This document shows, in pieces, positions 27,294 through 36,941 of a stretch of DNA of 64,000 bases (position 1 is its first letter; the number at the start of each line of letters is the position of its first letter). This stretch comes from Curtobacterium oceanosedimentum (GTDB taxonomy: Bacteria > Actinomycetota > Actinomycetes > Actinomycetales > Microbacteriaceae), in contig NZ_JAIXIG010000018.1 of assembly GCF_020297365.1 (NCBI RefSeq), positions 1-64,000 on the forward strand. The letters run 5' to 3'. Under the pieces are notes generated by a model that saw nothing but the letters and a program-made list of their open reading frames with translations, was not told the DNA's origin and did not search any database. Both the position numbers and the translations under genes were made by a program.

Positions 27294-28238
27294 CTAGATC
27301 TTGCGGAGCAGGACCGAGTTCACCTTGTGGTTCGCGCCCTTCTTGAGCACCAGGGTCGCGCGGGAGCGGGTGGGCAGCACGTTCTCGATCAGGTTCGGCT
27401 CGTTGATCGCCCGCCACACCTGGGTCGCCGTCTCGACCGCGTCCTCGCGTGAGAGCGAGGCGAACCGGTGGAAGAACGAGTCCGGGCTCGAGAACGCCTC
27501 CTCCTGCAGGGCCAGGAACCGGTCGACGTACCAGGACTCGATGTCCTTCGTCTTCGCGTCGACGTAGATCGTGAAGTCGAACAGGTCGGACAGTGCCAGC
27601 CGCCCGTGCACCGGCGGCGCGAGCACGTTCAGCCCCTCGACGATGAGGACGTCCGGCTGGCGCACGACGATCTCGGCGTCCGGCACGATGTCGTAGACCA
27701 GGTGCGAGTAGTACGGCGCGCGCACCTCGGTCGCCCCGCTCTTCACCTGGCTGACGAACCGCAGCAGGGACCGGCGGTCGTACGACTCCGGGAAGCCCTT
27801 GCGGTCCATGATCCCGCGCCGCTCGAGCTCGGCGTTCGGGTACAGGAACCCGTCGGTCGTGACGAGCTCCACGCGCGGGGTGTCCGGCCAGCGCTTCGTC
27901 AGCTCCCGCAGCAGTCGCGCGACCGTCGACTTGCCGACGGCGACCGACCCGGCGACGCCGATGACGAACGGCGTGCGTCCGGCGCGGTCGCCCAGGAACG
28001 CCGACGTCGACGCGTGCAGGTCCCGCGCTCCGGCGGCGTACAGCGTCAGCAGGCGGGACAGGGGCAGGTAGACCTCCTGCACCTCCTGCATGTCCAGCCG
28101 GTCGCCGAGGCCGCGCAGCTGCACGATCTCGGTCTCCGTGAGCGACAGGTGCTCCTTCGGTGCGAGCTGCGACCAGTCGTCCCGTGGGATCTCGACGAAG
28201 GGGGTCGGGTGCGCGACGGCGGTCTCCGAGAGCGGCAT
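27294..28238 (-). CDS. coaA: Type I pantothenate kinase
   Basis: 314 residues, ATG at 28238. Phosphorylates pantothenate, the first step to coenzyme A. P-loop [12 protein letters not shown] at about 94-105. Family motifs [37 protein letters not shown] and LIVEGLNVL are present. Length is typical. Transcribed against the flanking glmM and glmS; probably the second gene after the glutathione peroxidase on the minus strand, though the hairpin at 28254 separates them. Confidence 0.96.
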   Translation of the reverse strand: MPLSETAVAHPTPFVEIPRDDWSQLAPKEHLSLTETEIVQLRGLGDRLDMQEVQEVYLPLSRLLTLYAAGARDLHASTSAFLGDRAGRTPFVIGVAGSVAVGKSTVARLLRELTKRWPDTPRVELVTTDGFLYPNAELERRGIMDRKGFPESYDRRSLLRFVSQVKSGATEVRAPYYSHLVYDIVPDAEIVVRQPDVLIVEGLNVLAPPVHGRLALSDLFDFTIYVDAKTKDIESWYVDRFLALQEEAFSSPDSFFHRFASLSREDAVETATQVWRAINEPNLIENVLPTRSRATLVLKKGANHKVNSVLLRKI

Positions 28239-28253
28239 GGGATCGAGCGTACA

Positions 28254-28309
28254 GACGGGAGGCCCGCAGCACGTGAGCCGACCGGCTCACGCGGGGCGGA
28301 CCTCCCGTC
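28254..28309. terminator. Extended hairpin between the peroxidase gene and coaA
   Basis: Three stacked helices: 28254-28262 with 28301-28309, 28263-28267 with 28291-28295, and GTGAGCC (28273-28279) with GGCTCAC (28284-28290). It follows the peroxidase gene and precedes coaA on the minus strand. Confidence 0.65.
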
Positions 28310-28339
28310 CGACACCCGCGCTGCGCGCGACGGGCGCGC

Positions 28340-28825
28340 TCAGGCGGGCAGGGCCGCCTCGATGGCGGCGACGACCTCGGGGGCGTCCGGCGTGGTCGTG
28401 GGACGGAAGCGGGTGACGGTGCCGTCCGGGCCGACGAGGAACTTCTCGAAGTTCCAGCTGACGCGGCCGGCCTTGCCCGACGCGTCCGGGGTCTCCTTGA
28501 GCGCCTGGTACAGCGGGTGCGCGCCCCTGCCGTTGACCTTGACCTTCTCGGACATCGGGAACGTCACGCCCCAGGTGGTGGAGCAGTACTCGTCGATGGC
28601 CTCGGACGAGCCGAGCTCCTGCAGGAACTGGTTGCTCGGGAACCCCAGGACGGTGAAGCCGCGCGGGCCGTACTCCTTCTGCAGGGCTTCGAGCTGCTCG
28701 TACTGCGGGGCGAGGCCACAGCGGGAGGCGACGTTCACGACCAGCACCGCCTTGTCGGCCCAGGCGCCGAACGTGGTCTGCTCGCCGTGCAGGGTGGTGA
28801 TGGCGATGTCGTCGAAGCGTCCCAT
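28340..28825 (-). CDS. Glutathione peroxidase family thiol peroxidase
   Basis: 161 residues from ATG at 28825. Reduces hydroperoxides; actinobacterial members usually use thioredoxin or mycothiol-linked donors rather than glutathione. The catalytic tetrad motifs are seen: NVASRCGL with Cys36 in place of selenocysteine, GFPSNQF (Gln) and SWNFEKFLV (Trp, Asn). Longer starts add non-homologous residues. The gene sits between coaA and glmS, an unusual guest in an otherwise conserved envelope block, and is divergent from glmS. Confidence 0.92.
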   Translation of the reverse strand: MGRFDDIAITTLHGEQTTFGAWADKAVLVVNVASRCGLAPQYEQLEALQKEYGPRGFTVLGFPSNQFLQELGSSEAIDEYCSTTWGVTFPMSEKVKVNGRGAHPLYQALKETPDASGKAGRVSWNFEKFLVGPDGTVTRFRPTTTPDAPEVVAAIEAALPA

Positions 28826-28882
28826 GGTCGAAACGTTATCCCCACCCCCGGGACTTCGCAGGGTCGGCGTCCAGCCAGACCG

Positions 28883-28888
28883 TAGGAT
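28883..28888 (+). promoter_or_regulatory. Leaderless-type -10 box of glmS
   Basis: TAGGAT, then 7 nt, then ATG 28896. No Shine-Dalgarno sequence; no clear -35. Confidence 0.55.
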
Positions 28889-28895
28889 CGATCCC

Positions 28896-30743
28896 ATGTG
28901 TGGAATCGTCGGCTACGTCGGCAGCAACAGCAGCCAGGACGTCCTCCTCGGTGGCCTCCGTCGCCTCGAGTACCGCGGCTACGACTCGGCGGGCATCGCC
29001 GTGGTCGACCCTGCCGGAGACCTCGTGTCGGCCAAGAAGGCCGGCAAGCTCCAGGCCCTGGTCGACGAGCTCGAGTCGTCGCCGATCCCGGACGGCGCGA
29101 CCGGCATCGGGCACACCCGCTGGGCGACGCACGGTGGCCCGACCGACGGCAACGCCCACCCGCACCTGGCCGACGGCGACAAGCTCGCCCTCATCCACAA
29201 CGGCATCATCGAGAACTTCTCCGAGCTCCGCGCCGAACTGCAGGCCGAGGGCACCGAGTTCCGCAGCGAGACCGACTCCGAGGTCGCCGCGCACCTGGTC
29301 GGACGGGCGTTCCGCGAGACCGGTGACCTGACCGCCGCCATGCAGCAGACCGTGCAGCGGCTCGAGGGCGCGTTCACGCTCCTCGTCGTGCACGCCGACC
29401 AGCCCGGCGTCGTGGTCGGCGCCCGTCGGAACTCGCCCCTGGTGGTCGGGCTCGGCGACGGCGAGAACTTCATGGGCTCCGACGTCGCCGCGTTCGTCGC
29501 CCACACGCAGCGGGCGCTGTCGATCGGGCAGGACGAGATCGCCACGATCCGCCCCGACGGCGTCGACGTCATCCACTTCGACGGCACCCCGGCGGAGCCG
29601 GCCGAGTTCGAGGTGAACTGGGACGCCTCCGCCGCCGACAAGGGCGGCTGGAGCTCCTTCATGGCGAAGGAGATCAGCGAGGAGCCCGAGGCCGTCGCGA
29701 AGACGATCCTCGGCCGCGTGCACGACGGTGCCGTCACCCTGACCGACCTCGACCCGATCGCCGAGCGCCTGGCGACCGTCGACCGCGTCATCGTCATCGC
29801 CTGCGGCACGGCTGCGTACGCCGGGATCCTCGGCAAGTACGCCATCGAGCAGTGGGCCCGCGTCCCCGTCGAGGTCGAGCTCGCGCACGAGTTCCGCTAC
29901 CGCGACCCGGTGCTCGACGACCGCACGCTCGTCGTCTCGATCAGCCAGTCCGGTGAGACCATGGACACGCTCATGGCCGTCAAGTACGCCCGCGAGCAGG
30001 GCGCCCAGGTCCTGTCGATCTGCAACACGCAGGGCGCCACGATCCCGCGCGAGTCCGACGCCGTGATCTACACGCACGCCGGGCCCGAGGTCGCCGTGGC
30101 GTCGACCAAGGCGTTCATCGCCCAGGGCGTCGCGCTCTACCTGCTCGGGCTGCACCTGGCCACGCTGCGCGGCACGCTCACCACCGAGCAGATCGCCGAG
30201 CAGGTCGCCGAGCTCGAGGGGCTCGCGCCGAAGCTGCAGCAGACCATCGAGGACGCCGCCGGCATCAAGGACCTGGCCCGCTGGATGGCGGACACCCGCA
30301 GCGTCCTGTTCCTCGGTCGTCACGTCGGGTACCCGATCGCGCTCGAGGGTGCGCTCAAGCTCAAGGAGCTCGCGTACATCCACGCCGAGGGCTTCGCCGC
30401 CGGTGAGCTCAAGCACGGCCCGATCGCGCTGATCGAGCCGGGCCAGATCGTGTTCGTCATCGTGCCGTCGCCCCGCGACCCGCGGTCGTTGCACCCGAAG
30501 GTCGTCTCGAACATCCAGGAGATCCGCGCCCGCGGTGCCCGGGTGATCGCCATCGCCGAAGAGGGCGACGCCGCCGTGCTGCCCTTCGCCGACGAGGTCC
30601 TGCGCATCCCGCTCGCGACCCCGCTGTTCGAGCCCCTGCTCGCCGTGGCACCGCTGCACATGTTCGGCATGGAGCTCGCCGCGGCCAAGGGCCTGGACGT
30701 CGACCAGCCGCGCAACCTCGCGAAGTCGGTCACCGTCGAGTAG
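28896..30743 (+). CDS. glmS: Glutamine-fructose-6-phosphate aminotransferase
   Basis: 615 residues from ATG 28896. Cys2 becomes the N-terminal nucleophile after Met removal (MCGIVGYVG). Glutaminase domain about 1-230 (GHTRWATHG, GSDVAAF); two SIS isomerase domains about 290-615 (ACGTAAYAGIL, SISQSGETMDTL, EGALKLKELAYIHAEGF, C-terminal NLAKSVTVE). Makes glucosamine-6-phosphate, feeding GlmM. No glmS ribozyme-like leader is possible because the transcript seems to begin at the start codon. Six nt before acpS. Confidence 0.97.
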   Translation: MCGIVGYVGSNSSQDVLLGGLRRLEYRGYDSAGIAVVDPAGDLVSAKKAGKLQALVDELESSPIPDGATGIGHTRWATHGGPTDGNAHPHLADGDKLALIHNGIIENFSELRAELQAEGTEFRSETDSEVAAHLVGRAFRETGDLTAAMQQTVQRLEGAFTLLVVHADQPGVVVGARRNSPLVVGLGDGENFMGSDVAAFVAHTQRALSIGQDEIATIRPDGVDVIHFDGTPAEPAEFEVNWDASAADKGGWSSFMAKEISEEPEAVAKTILGRVHDGAVTLTDLDPIAERLATVDRVIVIACGTAAYAGILGKYAIEQWARVPVEVELAHEFRYRDPVLDDRTLVVSISQSGETMDTLMAVKYAREQGAQVLSICNTQGATIPRESDAVIYTHAGPEVAVASTKAFIAQGVALYLLGLHLATLRGTLTTEQIAEQVAELEGLAPKLQQTIEDAAGIKDLARWMADTRSVLFLGRHVGYPIALEGALKLKELAYIHAEGFAAGELKHGPIALIEPGQIVFVIVPSPRDPRSLHPKVVSNIQEIRARGARVIAIAEEGDAAVLPFADEVLRIPLATPLFEPLLAVAPLHMFGMELAAAKGLDVDQPRNLAKSVTVE

Positions 30744-30749
30744 TCGGAC

Positions 30750-31124
30750 GTGATCATCGGCATCGGGGTCGACGTGGTCGACCTGGAGCGGTTCGAACGG
30801 GTGCTGTCGCGCACGCCGGCGATGCGGGCGCGGCTGTTCACGCCGTCCGAGCAGGTCCGGGACGGCGAACCCCGGCCGATCGCGTCGCTCGCGGCACGCT
30901 TCGCGGCGAAGGAAGCACTGATCAAGGCCTTCGGGTCGAGCGCGGGGCTGAGCTGGCAGGACCTCGAGGTCGTCTCGGACGACCAGCGGAACCCGTCGCT
31001 GACGCTGCACCAGGGTGCGCGGCGGGTGGCCGATGCGCGTGGCGTGACCTCGGTGCACCTGTCGCTCTCGCATGATGGAGGGATCGCGACCGCGTTCGTG
31101 GTCCTGGAGGGGACAGAGCAGTGA
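30750..31124 (+). CDS. acpS: Holo-[acyl-carrier-protein] synthase
   Basis: 124 residues from GTG 30750. Transfers 4'-phosphopantetheine from CoA to ACP. The signatures GIGVDVVDLERFERVL (metal-binding Asp) and ARFAAKEALIKAFG (catalytic Glu/Lys) are intact. Functionally linked to coaA nearby. Overlaps the following alr by 4 nt (GTGA). Confidence 0.95.
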   Translation: MIIGIGVDVVDLERFERVLSRTPAMRARLFTPSEQVRDGEPRPIASLAARFAAKEALIKAFGSSAGLSWQDLEVVSDDQRNPSLTLHQGARRVADARGVTSVHLSLSHDGGIATAFVVLEGTEQ

Positions 31125-32224
31125 GTGCGTTCACCGGCATCACGGTCGACCGTGGAGCCCTGATCGAGAACTACGCGACGATCGCCGAGCGGGTCGCCCC
31201 GGCCGGGGTCATCGCCGTCGTCAAGGCGAACGCCTACGGACACGGGGCCCTCGCCGCCGCGCAGGCGTTCGTCGACGCGGGCGCCGAGTGGCTCGGGGTC
31301 GCCGACATCGACGAGGCCGTCGCCCTCCGGCAGGGCGGCATCGACGAGGGCGTGCGCATCCTGGCGTGGCTGCACGCCCCCGACGAGGACTTCCGCCGTG
31401 CGGCGCAGTACGACGTCACCCCGGCGGTGTCGAGCGTCGAGCAGCTGTCCGCCGCCGCCGACTCCGACGTCCGCGCCGTGCACCTGTGCGTCGACACCGG
31501 GCTGAGCCGCAACGGTGCGGTGGAGTCCGAGTGGGCCGAGCTCTTCGCGACCGCCGGGGCCCTGGCTCGCGGCGGCAACCGCACCCGGGTCGAGGGACTC
31601 ATGTCGCACCTGGCGAACGCGTCGCGCTCCGACGACCTCGACCAGGACGCCGCGCTGCAGCGGGCACTCGACGGCCTCGCGGCGAACGGCATCGTGCCCG
31701 ACGTGGTGCACCTGGCCGCGAGTGCCGCGAGCATCGCCGTGCCGGAGACCCGTCACGACCTGTCCCGCGTCGGACTCGCCCTGTACGGGTTGAGCCCGTT
31801 CGCCGACCGCACCTCGGCCGACCTGGGGCTGCGGCCCGCGATGCGGGTGACCGCCGCCGTGCTCCGCACCGTGCCGGTCCGTGCGGGTGACGGCGTCTCC
31901 TACGGGTACACGTGGCGAGCCGAGGCCGACACCCGCCTGGCCGTGATCGGTCTCGGGTACGCGGACGGCTTCGACCGCGACCTCGGCAACCGTGTCTCGG
32001 TGCGCATCGGCGACCGTACGTTCCCCGTGGTCGGTCGCGTCGCGATGAACGCCATGCACGTCGACATCGGAGACGCCGACGTGCAGGTCGGCGACGAGGC
32101 CGTGCTGTGGGGCGACCCCGCCGACGGCGACCCCGCCGTCGAGGACTGGGCCGACGCCATCGGCACGATCAACTACGAGGTGGTCGCCCGGATCGGCCGC
32201 AGCGTGGAACGGAGGACGACGTGA
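31121..32224 (+). CDS. Alanine racemase-family protein, paralogue 1
   Basis: 367 residues from GTG 31121. PLP-dependent fold-type III racemase. Lys35 in VVKANAYGHG binds PLP, and the opposing catalytic Tyr lies in GVSYGYTW. Two departures from textbook Alr: GRVAMNAMHVDIG has Asn where Alr normally has Asp after the Met, and HLCVDTGLSRNG has Cys where Alr usually has the (carbamylated) Lys. It directly precedes a second racemase and overlaps it by 4 nt. May be an ordinary Alr, or a racemase for another amino acid. Confidence 0.85.
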   Translation: MSAFTGITVDRGALIENYATIAERVAPAGVIAVVKANAYGHGALAAAQAFVDAGAEWLGVADIDEAVALRQGGIDEGVRILAWLHAPDEDFRRAAQYDVTPAVSSVEQLSAAADSDVRAVHLCVDTGLSRNGAVESEWAELFATAGALARGGNRTRVEGLMSHLANASRSDDLDQDAALQRALDGLAANGIVPDVVHLAASAASIAVPETRHDLSRVGLALYGLSPFADRTSADLGLRPAMRVTAAVLRTVPVRAGDGVSYGYTWRAEADTRLAVIGLGYADGFDRDLGNRVSVRIGDRTFPVVGRVAMNAMHVDIGDADVQVGDEAVLWGDPADGDPAVEDWADAIGTINYEVVARIGRSVERRTT

Positions 32225-33387
32225 GCTCGGCACCGCTCCGGCAGGCGCGCATCGACCTCGACGCCTACCGTGCGAACCTCGACCTGGTCCGCGAGTGGAT
32301 GGACCCCGTCGAGGTGATGGCGATCATGAAGGCCGACGCCTACGGGCACGGTCTCGAACCGATCGCGCTCGCCGCGGTCGACGCCGGCATCCGATGGATC
32401 GGCGTGCTGACGGTCCCCGCGGCGCTGCGTCTGCGGTCCATCGGCGTGGGCGAGGACGTCCACCTGTTCACGTGGCAGCACGCGCCCGACCTGGACTTCC
32501 GCGACGCCATCGACTCCGCCGTCGACCTCGGGGTCTCGAACGCCACGGAGCTGCAGCGCATCGTGGACGCCGTCGACCAGCGGCCCGCACGCGTGCACCT
32601 GGGCGTCGACTCCGGCCTGCACCGCGACGGTGCGACCGCGTCGGACTGGCCGGCCCTGGTCGAGCTCGCGCGGGACGCCCAGCGCGACGGCCGCATCGAG
32701 GTCGTCGCCGCCTACACACACCTGGCGGAGTCGTCGGACAGCGACGACAGTGCCGCGGTCGCGGTGTTCGACGCCGCGGTCGAGATCGCCGAGGACCTCG
32801 GGCTCGACATCCCGACGGAGCACGTCGCCGCGTCGCTCGCCGGGCTGGAACGCAAGGAGTTCCGCAAGGACATGGTCCGGATGGGCGCGAACCTGTTCGG
32901 GATCCCCGGGGCCGACGGTGTCTCGGCAGCCGACCTCGGCCTCGAGCCCGTGATGACACTGACCGCCTCGGTCGCGAAGACCAAGCGCGTCCCGGTCGAC
33001 ACCGGCGTCTCGTACGACTACACGTACCGCACCGCGACGGAGACCACCCTCGCGCTCGTCCCCGTCGGGTACGCCGACGGCGTCCCGCGCCTGGCGCAGG
33101 GACGCATCGAGGTCGCGATCGGTGGCAAGCGGTACCCGATCGCCGGCCGCGTGGCGATGGACCAGTTCCTGGTGGACGTCGGTGACGACGACGTGCAGAC
33201 CGGAGACACGGTCGTGCTCTTCGGCACCGGTGGACACGACGAGCTGACCGTGCTCGAGTGGGGCGCGGCGCTGGAGACCATCGGCGAGGAGATCGTCTGC
33301 CGCATCGGCAGCCGGGTCCCCCGGGTCTACGAGGGCCACGAGGTCGAGGGGCGGGTCGGCGCCTACCTGCGGGGAGAGCGGCCGTGA
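32221..33387 (+). CDS. alr: Alanine racemase, paralogue 2 (probably the housekeeping enzyme)
   Basis: 388 residues from GTG 32221, overlapping paralogue 1. Lys37 in IMKADAYGHG binds PLP; the Tyr is in GVSYDYTY. It keeps the canonical GRVAMDQFLVDVG motif (Met-Asp) and the C-terminal IGEEIVCRIGSRVPRVY. It directly precedes tsaE, the position of alr in other actinobacteria, so it is the best candidate for the D-alanine-forming enzyme. A reading from 31912 would overlap paralogue 1 and is rejected. Confidence 0.92.
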   Translation: MSSAPLRQARIDLDAYRANLDLVREWMDPVEVMAIMKADAYGHGLEPIALAAVDAGIRWIGVLTVPAALRLRSIGVGEDVHLFTWQHAPDLDFRDAIDSAVDLGVSNATELQRIVDAVDQRPARVHLGVDSGLHRDGATASDWPALVELARDAQRDGRIEVVAAYTHLAESSDSDDSAAVAVFDAAVEIAEDLGLDIPTEHVAASLAGLERKEFRKDMVRMGANLFGIPGADGVSAADLGLEPVMTLTASVAKTKRVPVDTGVSYDYTYRTATETTLALVPVGYADGVPRLAQGRIEVAIGGKRYPIAGRVAMDQFLVDVGDDDVQTGDTVVLFGTGGHDELTVLEWGAALETIGEEIVCRIGSRVPRVYEGHEVEGRVGAYLRGERP

Positions 33388-33899
33388 CCGAACCGGCACG
33401 GGTGCTGCTCGACACGACCGTCGACAGCACCGAGGCGATGGGGGAGCTCGGCGCCCGGCTGGCTGCGGTCCTGCGTGCCGGCGACCTGGTCGTGCTGACC
33501 GGGCCGCTCGGTGCCGGCAAGACCACGCTGACCCGCGGACTCGGTGCGGCGCTCGGCGCACGGGGGCAGGTCTCCAGCCCGACCTTCGTCCTCGCCCGGA
33601 CGCACCCGACCACGGCCGGGCCGGACCTGGTGCACGTGGACGCCTACCGGCTGTCCGACCCCATGGAGCTCGACGACCTCGACCTCGACTGGGACGCCGC
33701 GATCGTCGTGGTCGAGTGGGGTCGCGGGATGGTCGACGGCATCAGCGAGAGCGTGCTCGACGTCGAGATCACCCGGGCGACCGGCGCGGACGCGGTCGAG
33801 CACGGCGACGACGACCTCGACCCCGACGACGTGCCCGACGAGCCGCGGCGCGTCGTCGTCACCGCCACCGGTCCGCGCTGGACGGACGTCGTCCTCTGA
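33384..33899 (+). CDS. tsaE: tRNA t6A biosynthesis ATPase TsaE
   Basis: 171 residues from GTG 33384, overlapping alr by 4 nt, with GGGGAGAG upstream. Walker A GPLGAGKTTLTRGL at about 38-51, then SSPTFVL and HVDAYRL, the standard TsaE motifs. Drives turnover of the TsaB-TsaD complex that makes t6A37 in tRNA. An acidic segment (about 135-150) before the last strand is longer than usual. Confidence 0.94.
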   Translation: MTEPARVLLDTTVDSTEAMGELGARLAAVLRAGDLVVLTGPLGAGKTTLTRGLGAALGARGQVSSPTFVLARTHPTTAGPDLVHVDAYRLSDPMELDDLDLDWDAAIVVVEWGRGMVDGISESVLDVEITRATGADAVEHGDDDLDPDDVPDEPRRVVVTATGPRWTDVVL

Positions 33900-33968
33900 C
33901 CCGGTGACGGATCCGCGGCGTACCCGCACGCCCTGGTGCCGCACAGCCGCGGTCGAGAGGATCAGGGC

Positions 33969-34568
33969 GTGCCGACGCTCATCGTGACCGCCCACCCCGA
34001 CCCAGACTCCCTGACCCACCACGTCGCCGACCGGCTGCGGGCCGCGCTGCCGGAGGGCACGGTCGAGACCGCCGACCTCGCCGCCGAGGGCTTCGACCCG
34101 CGCTTCACCCTGGCCGACCGGCACACGTACCGCACCGGCACGGACGCCCCACCCGAGGTCGTCGCCGAGCAGCAGCGGATCGACCGCGCCACCGACCTGG
34201 TGCTCGTGTTCCCGGTCTGGTGGTGGTCGATGCCCGCGCTGCTCAAGGGCTGGGTCGACCGTGTGTTCGTCAACGGCTGGGCCTTCGACGTCGAACCCGA
34301 GGGCGGGATGCGTCGGAACCTCGGCCGGCTCACCGTGCACCTCGTCCCGATCGCCGGTGACGACGCCGGCGTCTACGAGCGCCACGGCTACGCGGAAGCG
34401 CTCCGGACGCAGATCGAGCACGGCATCGTCGACTTCTGCGGGGCCGACCGCGGCGTGACCGCGTTCGTGCACGAGTCCGAGCACGACGACGCGGCGGTCC
34501 GCGAGGGTGCGGTGGCCGTCGCGGTCGACCGGGTCCGGCGCGCGATCGCTGCGGACGCCGTCGACTGA
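33969..34568 (+). CDS. Flavodoxin-fold NAD(P)H:quinone oxidoreductase-like protein
   Basis: 199 residues from GTG 33969. The N-terminal TLIVTAHPDPDSLTHHVADRL and central DLVLVFPVWWWSMPALLKGWVDRVFVNGWAF match the NAD(P)H dehydrogenase (quinone)/KefF-YwrO family, FMN- or FAD-dependent. GAGGAT at 33957-33962 lies 6 nt before the start, suggesting a leaderless mRNA. It interrupts the tsaE-tsaB pair, which are adjacent in many relatives. Substrate unknown. Confidence 0.88.
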   Translation: MPTLIVTAHPDPDSLTHHVADRLRAALPEGTVETADLAAEGFDPRFTLADRHTYRTGTDAPPEVVAEQQRIDRATDLVLVFPVWWWSMPALLKGWVDRVFVNGWAFDVEPEGGMRRNLGRLTVHLVPIAGDDAGVYERHGYAEALRTQIEHGIVDFCGADRGVTAFVHESEHDDAAVREGAVAVAVDRVRRAIAADAVD

Positions 34569-34596
34569 CCCGGCGGTGCGGGAGCCCCACCCCGCC

Positions 34597-34602
34597 TACG
34601 AT
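34597..34602 (+). promoter_or_regulatory. Leaderless-type -10 box of tsaB
   Basis: TACGAT, 6 nt, GTG 34609. Confidence 0.5.
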
Positions 34603-34608
34603 GGACGG

Positions 34609-35244
34609 GTGCTGCTCGCGATCGACACCTCCGCCGGGACCTCCGTCGCCGTCGTCGACCCGGCCACCGGCCGGCCGCTCGCGACCCGCGACACCGAGGA
34701 CAGCCGTCGGCACGCCGAGGTGATCGGCCCGTTCCTCGCCGAGGTGCTCGCCGAGGCCGGCATCACCGGCGCGGACGTCACGGGCGTCGTCGCCGGCACG
34801 GGCCCCGGCCCCTTCACCGGCCTGCGCGTGGGCATCGCCGCCGCACGCACCTTCGCCGCCGCACGCGGCGTCCCCGTCCTGCCCCTCGTCAGCCACGACG
34901 CGGTCGCCGCCGACGAGCGCGACGGCCGGCGGGACGGTCCGTTCGTCGTCCTGACGGACGCCCGCCGCCGCGAGGTCTACTGGAGCGCCTACGACCAGGC
35001 GGGCGCGCGCGTCGCGGGCCCGGGACTCGCCAGGCCCGCCGACCTCGACGAGGCGATCCGGGCCTCCCGGCCCGAAGCGGTGGGCTGGGACCGCGTGACG
35101 GTCGCGTCCATCCCGGCCTGGAGGCTCGGCTCGCTCGCCGCGGACCGGCTCGCGTCCGGCGCGGCGTTCGACCCGGACACGGCCCTGTACCTGCGTGATC
35201 CCGACGTCACCGTGCCGGGAGCGCCCAAGCGGGTGAAGCAGTGA
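34609..35244 (+). CDS. tsaB: tRNA t6A biosynthesis protein TsaB
   Basis: 211 residues from GTG 34609 (MLLAIDTSAGTSVAVVD). ASKHA-fold partner of TsaD. GTGPGPFTGLRVGIAAARTFA is the family signature, and VLTDARRREVYWSAY follows. Longer starts upstream overlap the oxidoreductase gene and add unrelated residues. Overlaps rimI by 4 nt; tsaB-rimI-tsaD form one operon. Confidence 0.94.
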   Translation: MLLAIDTSAGTSVAVVDPATGRPLATRDTEDSRRHAEVIGPFLAEVLAEAGITGADVTGVVAGTGPGPFTGLRVGIAAARTFAAARGVPVLPLVSHDAVAADERDGRRDGPFVVLTDARRREVYWSAYDQAGARVAGPGLARPADLDEAIRASRPEAVGWDRVTVASIPAWRLGSLAADRLASGAAFDPDTALYLRDPDVTVPGAPKRVKQ

Positions 35245-35772
35245 CCCTGCCGGACGGGCTCCGCCTGCGGCGAGCACACCCGCAGGACCTCGACGACATC
35301 ATGTGGCTCGAGCACGTCTCGTTCCCGACGGACGCCTGGTCGGCGTCGCAGATGTCGGGCGAGCTGTACTCGCCGCACGGGTACTACGTCGTGATCGAGA
35401 CCGTCGACGACACCGCTGCGCCGCTCGTCGTCGGGTACGCCGGACTCTCGTCGCTGGACGGCAACCCGGTGGCCGACGTGCAGACCATCGCGGTCGCAGC
35501 GGACCAGCGCGGCAAGGGCCTGGGCCGGGTGCTGTTCACGGAACTGCTCGACGAGGCGCGGCGTCGCGGCGTGCGCGAGGTGTTCCTCGAGGTGCGCGAG
35601 GACAACCCCGTGGCGCAGGCGATGTACACCGCGTTCGGGTTCGCGCACATCGCGACCCGCCCCCGCTACTACCAGCCGGACGGCGTCGACGCGTGGGTGA
35701 TGCGGGCGGAGCTGCCCGGCCCGGACGCCGAGCGGTCGTCGGGCGTCGGACCCATCGGACAGGAGGCCCTCG

Positions 35773-35786
<14 letters not shown>
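35241..35786 (+). CDS. rimI: Ribosomal protein S18 alanine N-acetyltransferase-type GNAT
   Basis: 181 residues from GTG 35241. The GNAT core has [24 protein letters not shown] as the acetyl-CoA pyrophosphate loop (Q-x-x-G-x-G/A) and [22 protein letters not shown], typical of RimI. It acetylates the N-terminal Ala of S18 in E. coli; the actinobacterial enzymes may have other targets. A 25-residue C-terminal tail is not conserved. Overlaps tsaD by 14 nt. Confidence 0.9.
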
Positions 35787-36828
<1,042 letters not shown>

Positions 36829-36941
36829 GTCGGTCCGGCGACGTCGCTGCTGGGGGCCACCCGCTCCCGGTCGTCTGACGGTCGCTTGTGGGAGGATCCT
36901 CACGGGCGTCGGAGAGACCGGGCGCCCGAGAGGGGTGGACG

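Noticed and set aside
28861..28895. glmS ribozyme or riboswitch upstream of glmS
   Set aside because: Only 70 nt separate it from the divergent gene and a -10 box lies 7 nt before the start, leaving no room for a leader RNA.
27468..30743. 1091-codon version of GlmS
   Set aside because: GlmS needs the N-terminal Met-Cys of ATG 28896; upstream residues overlap coaA and the peroxidase on the other strand.
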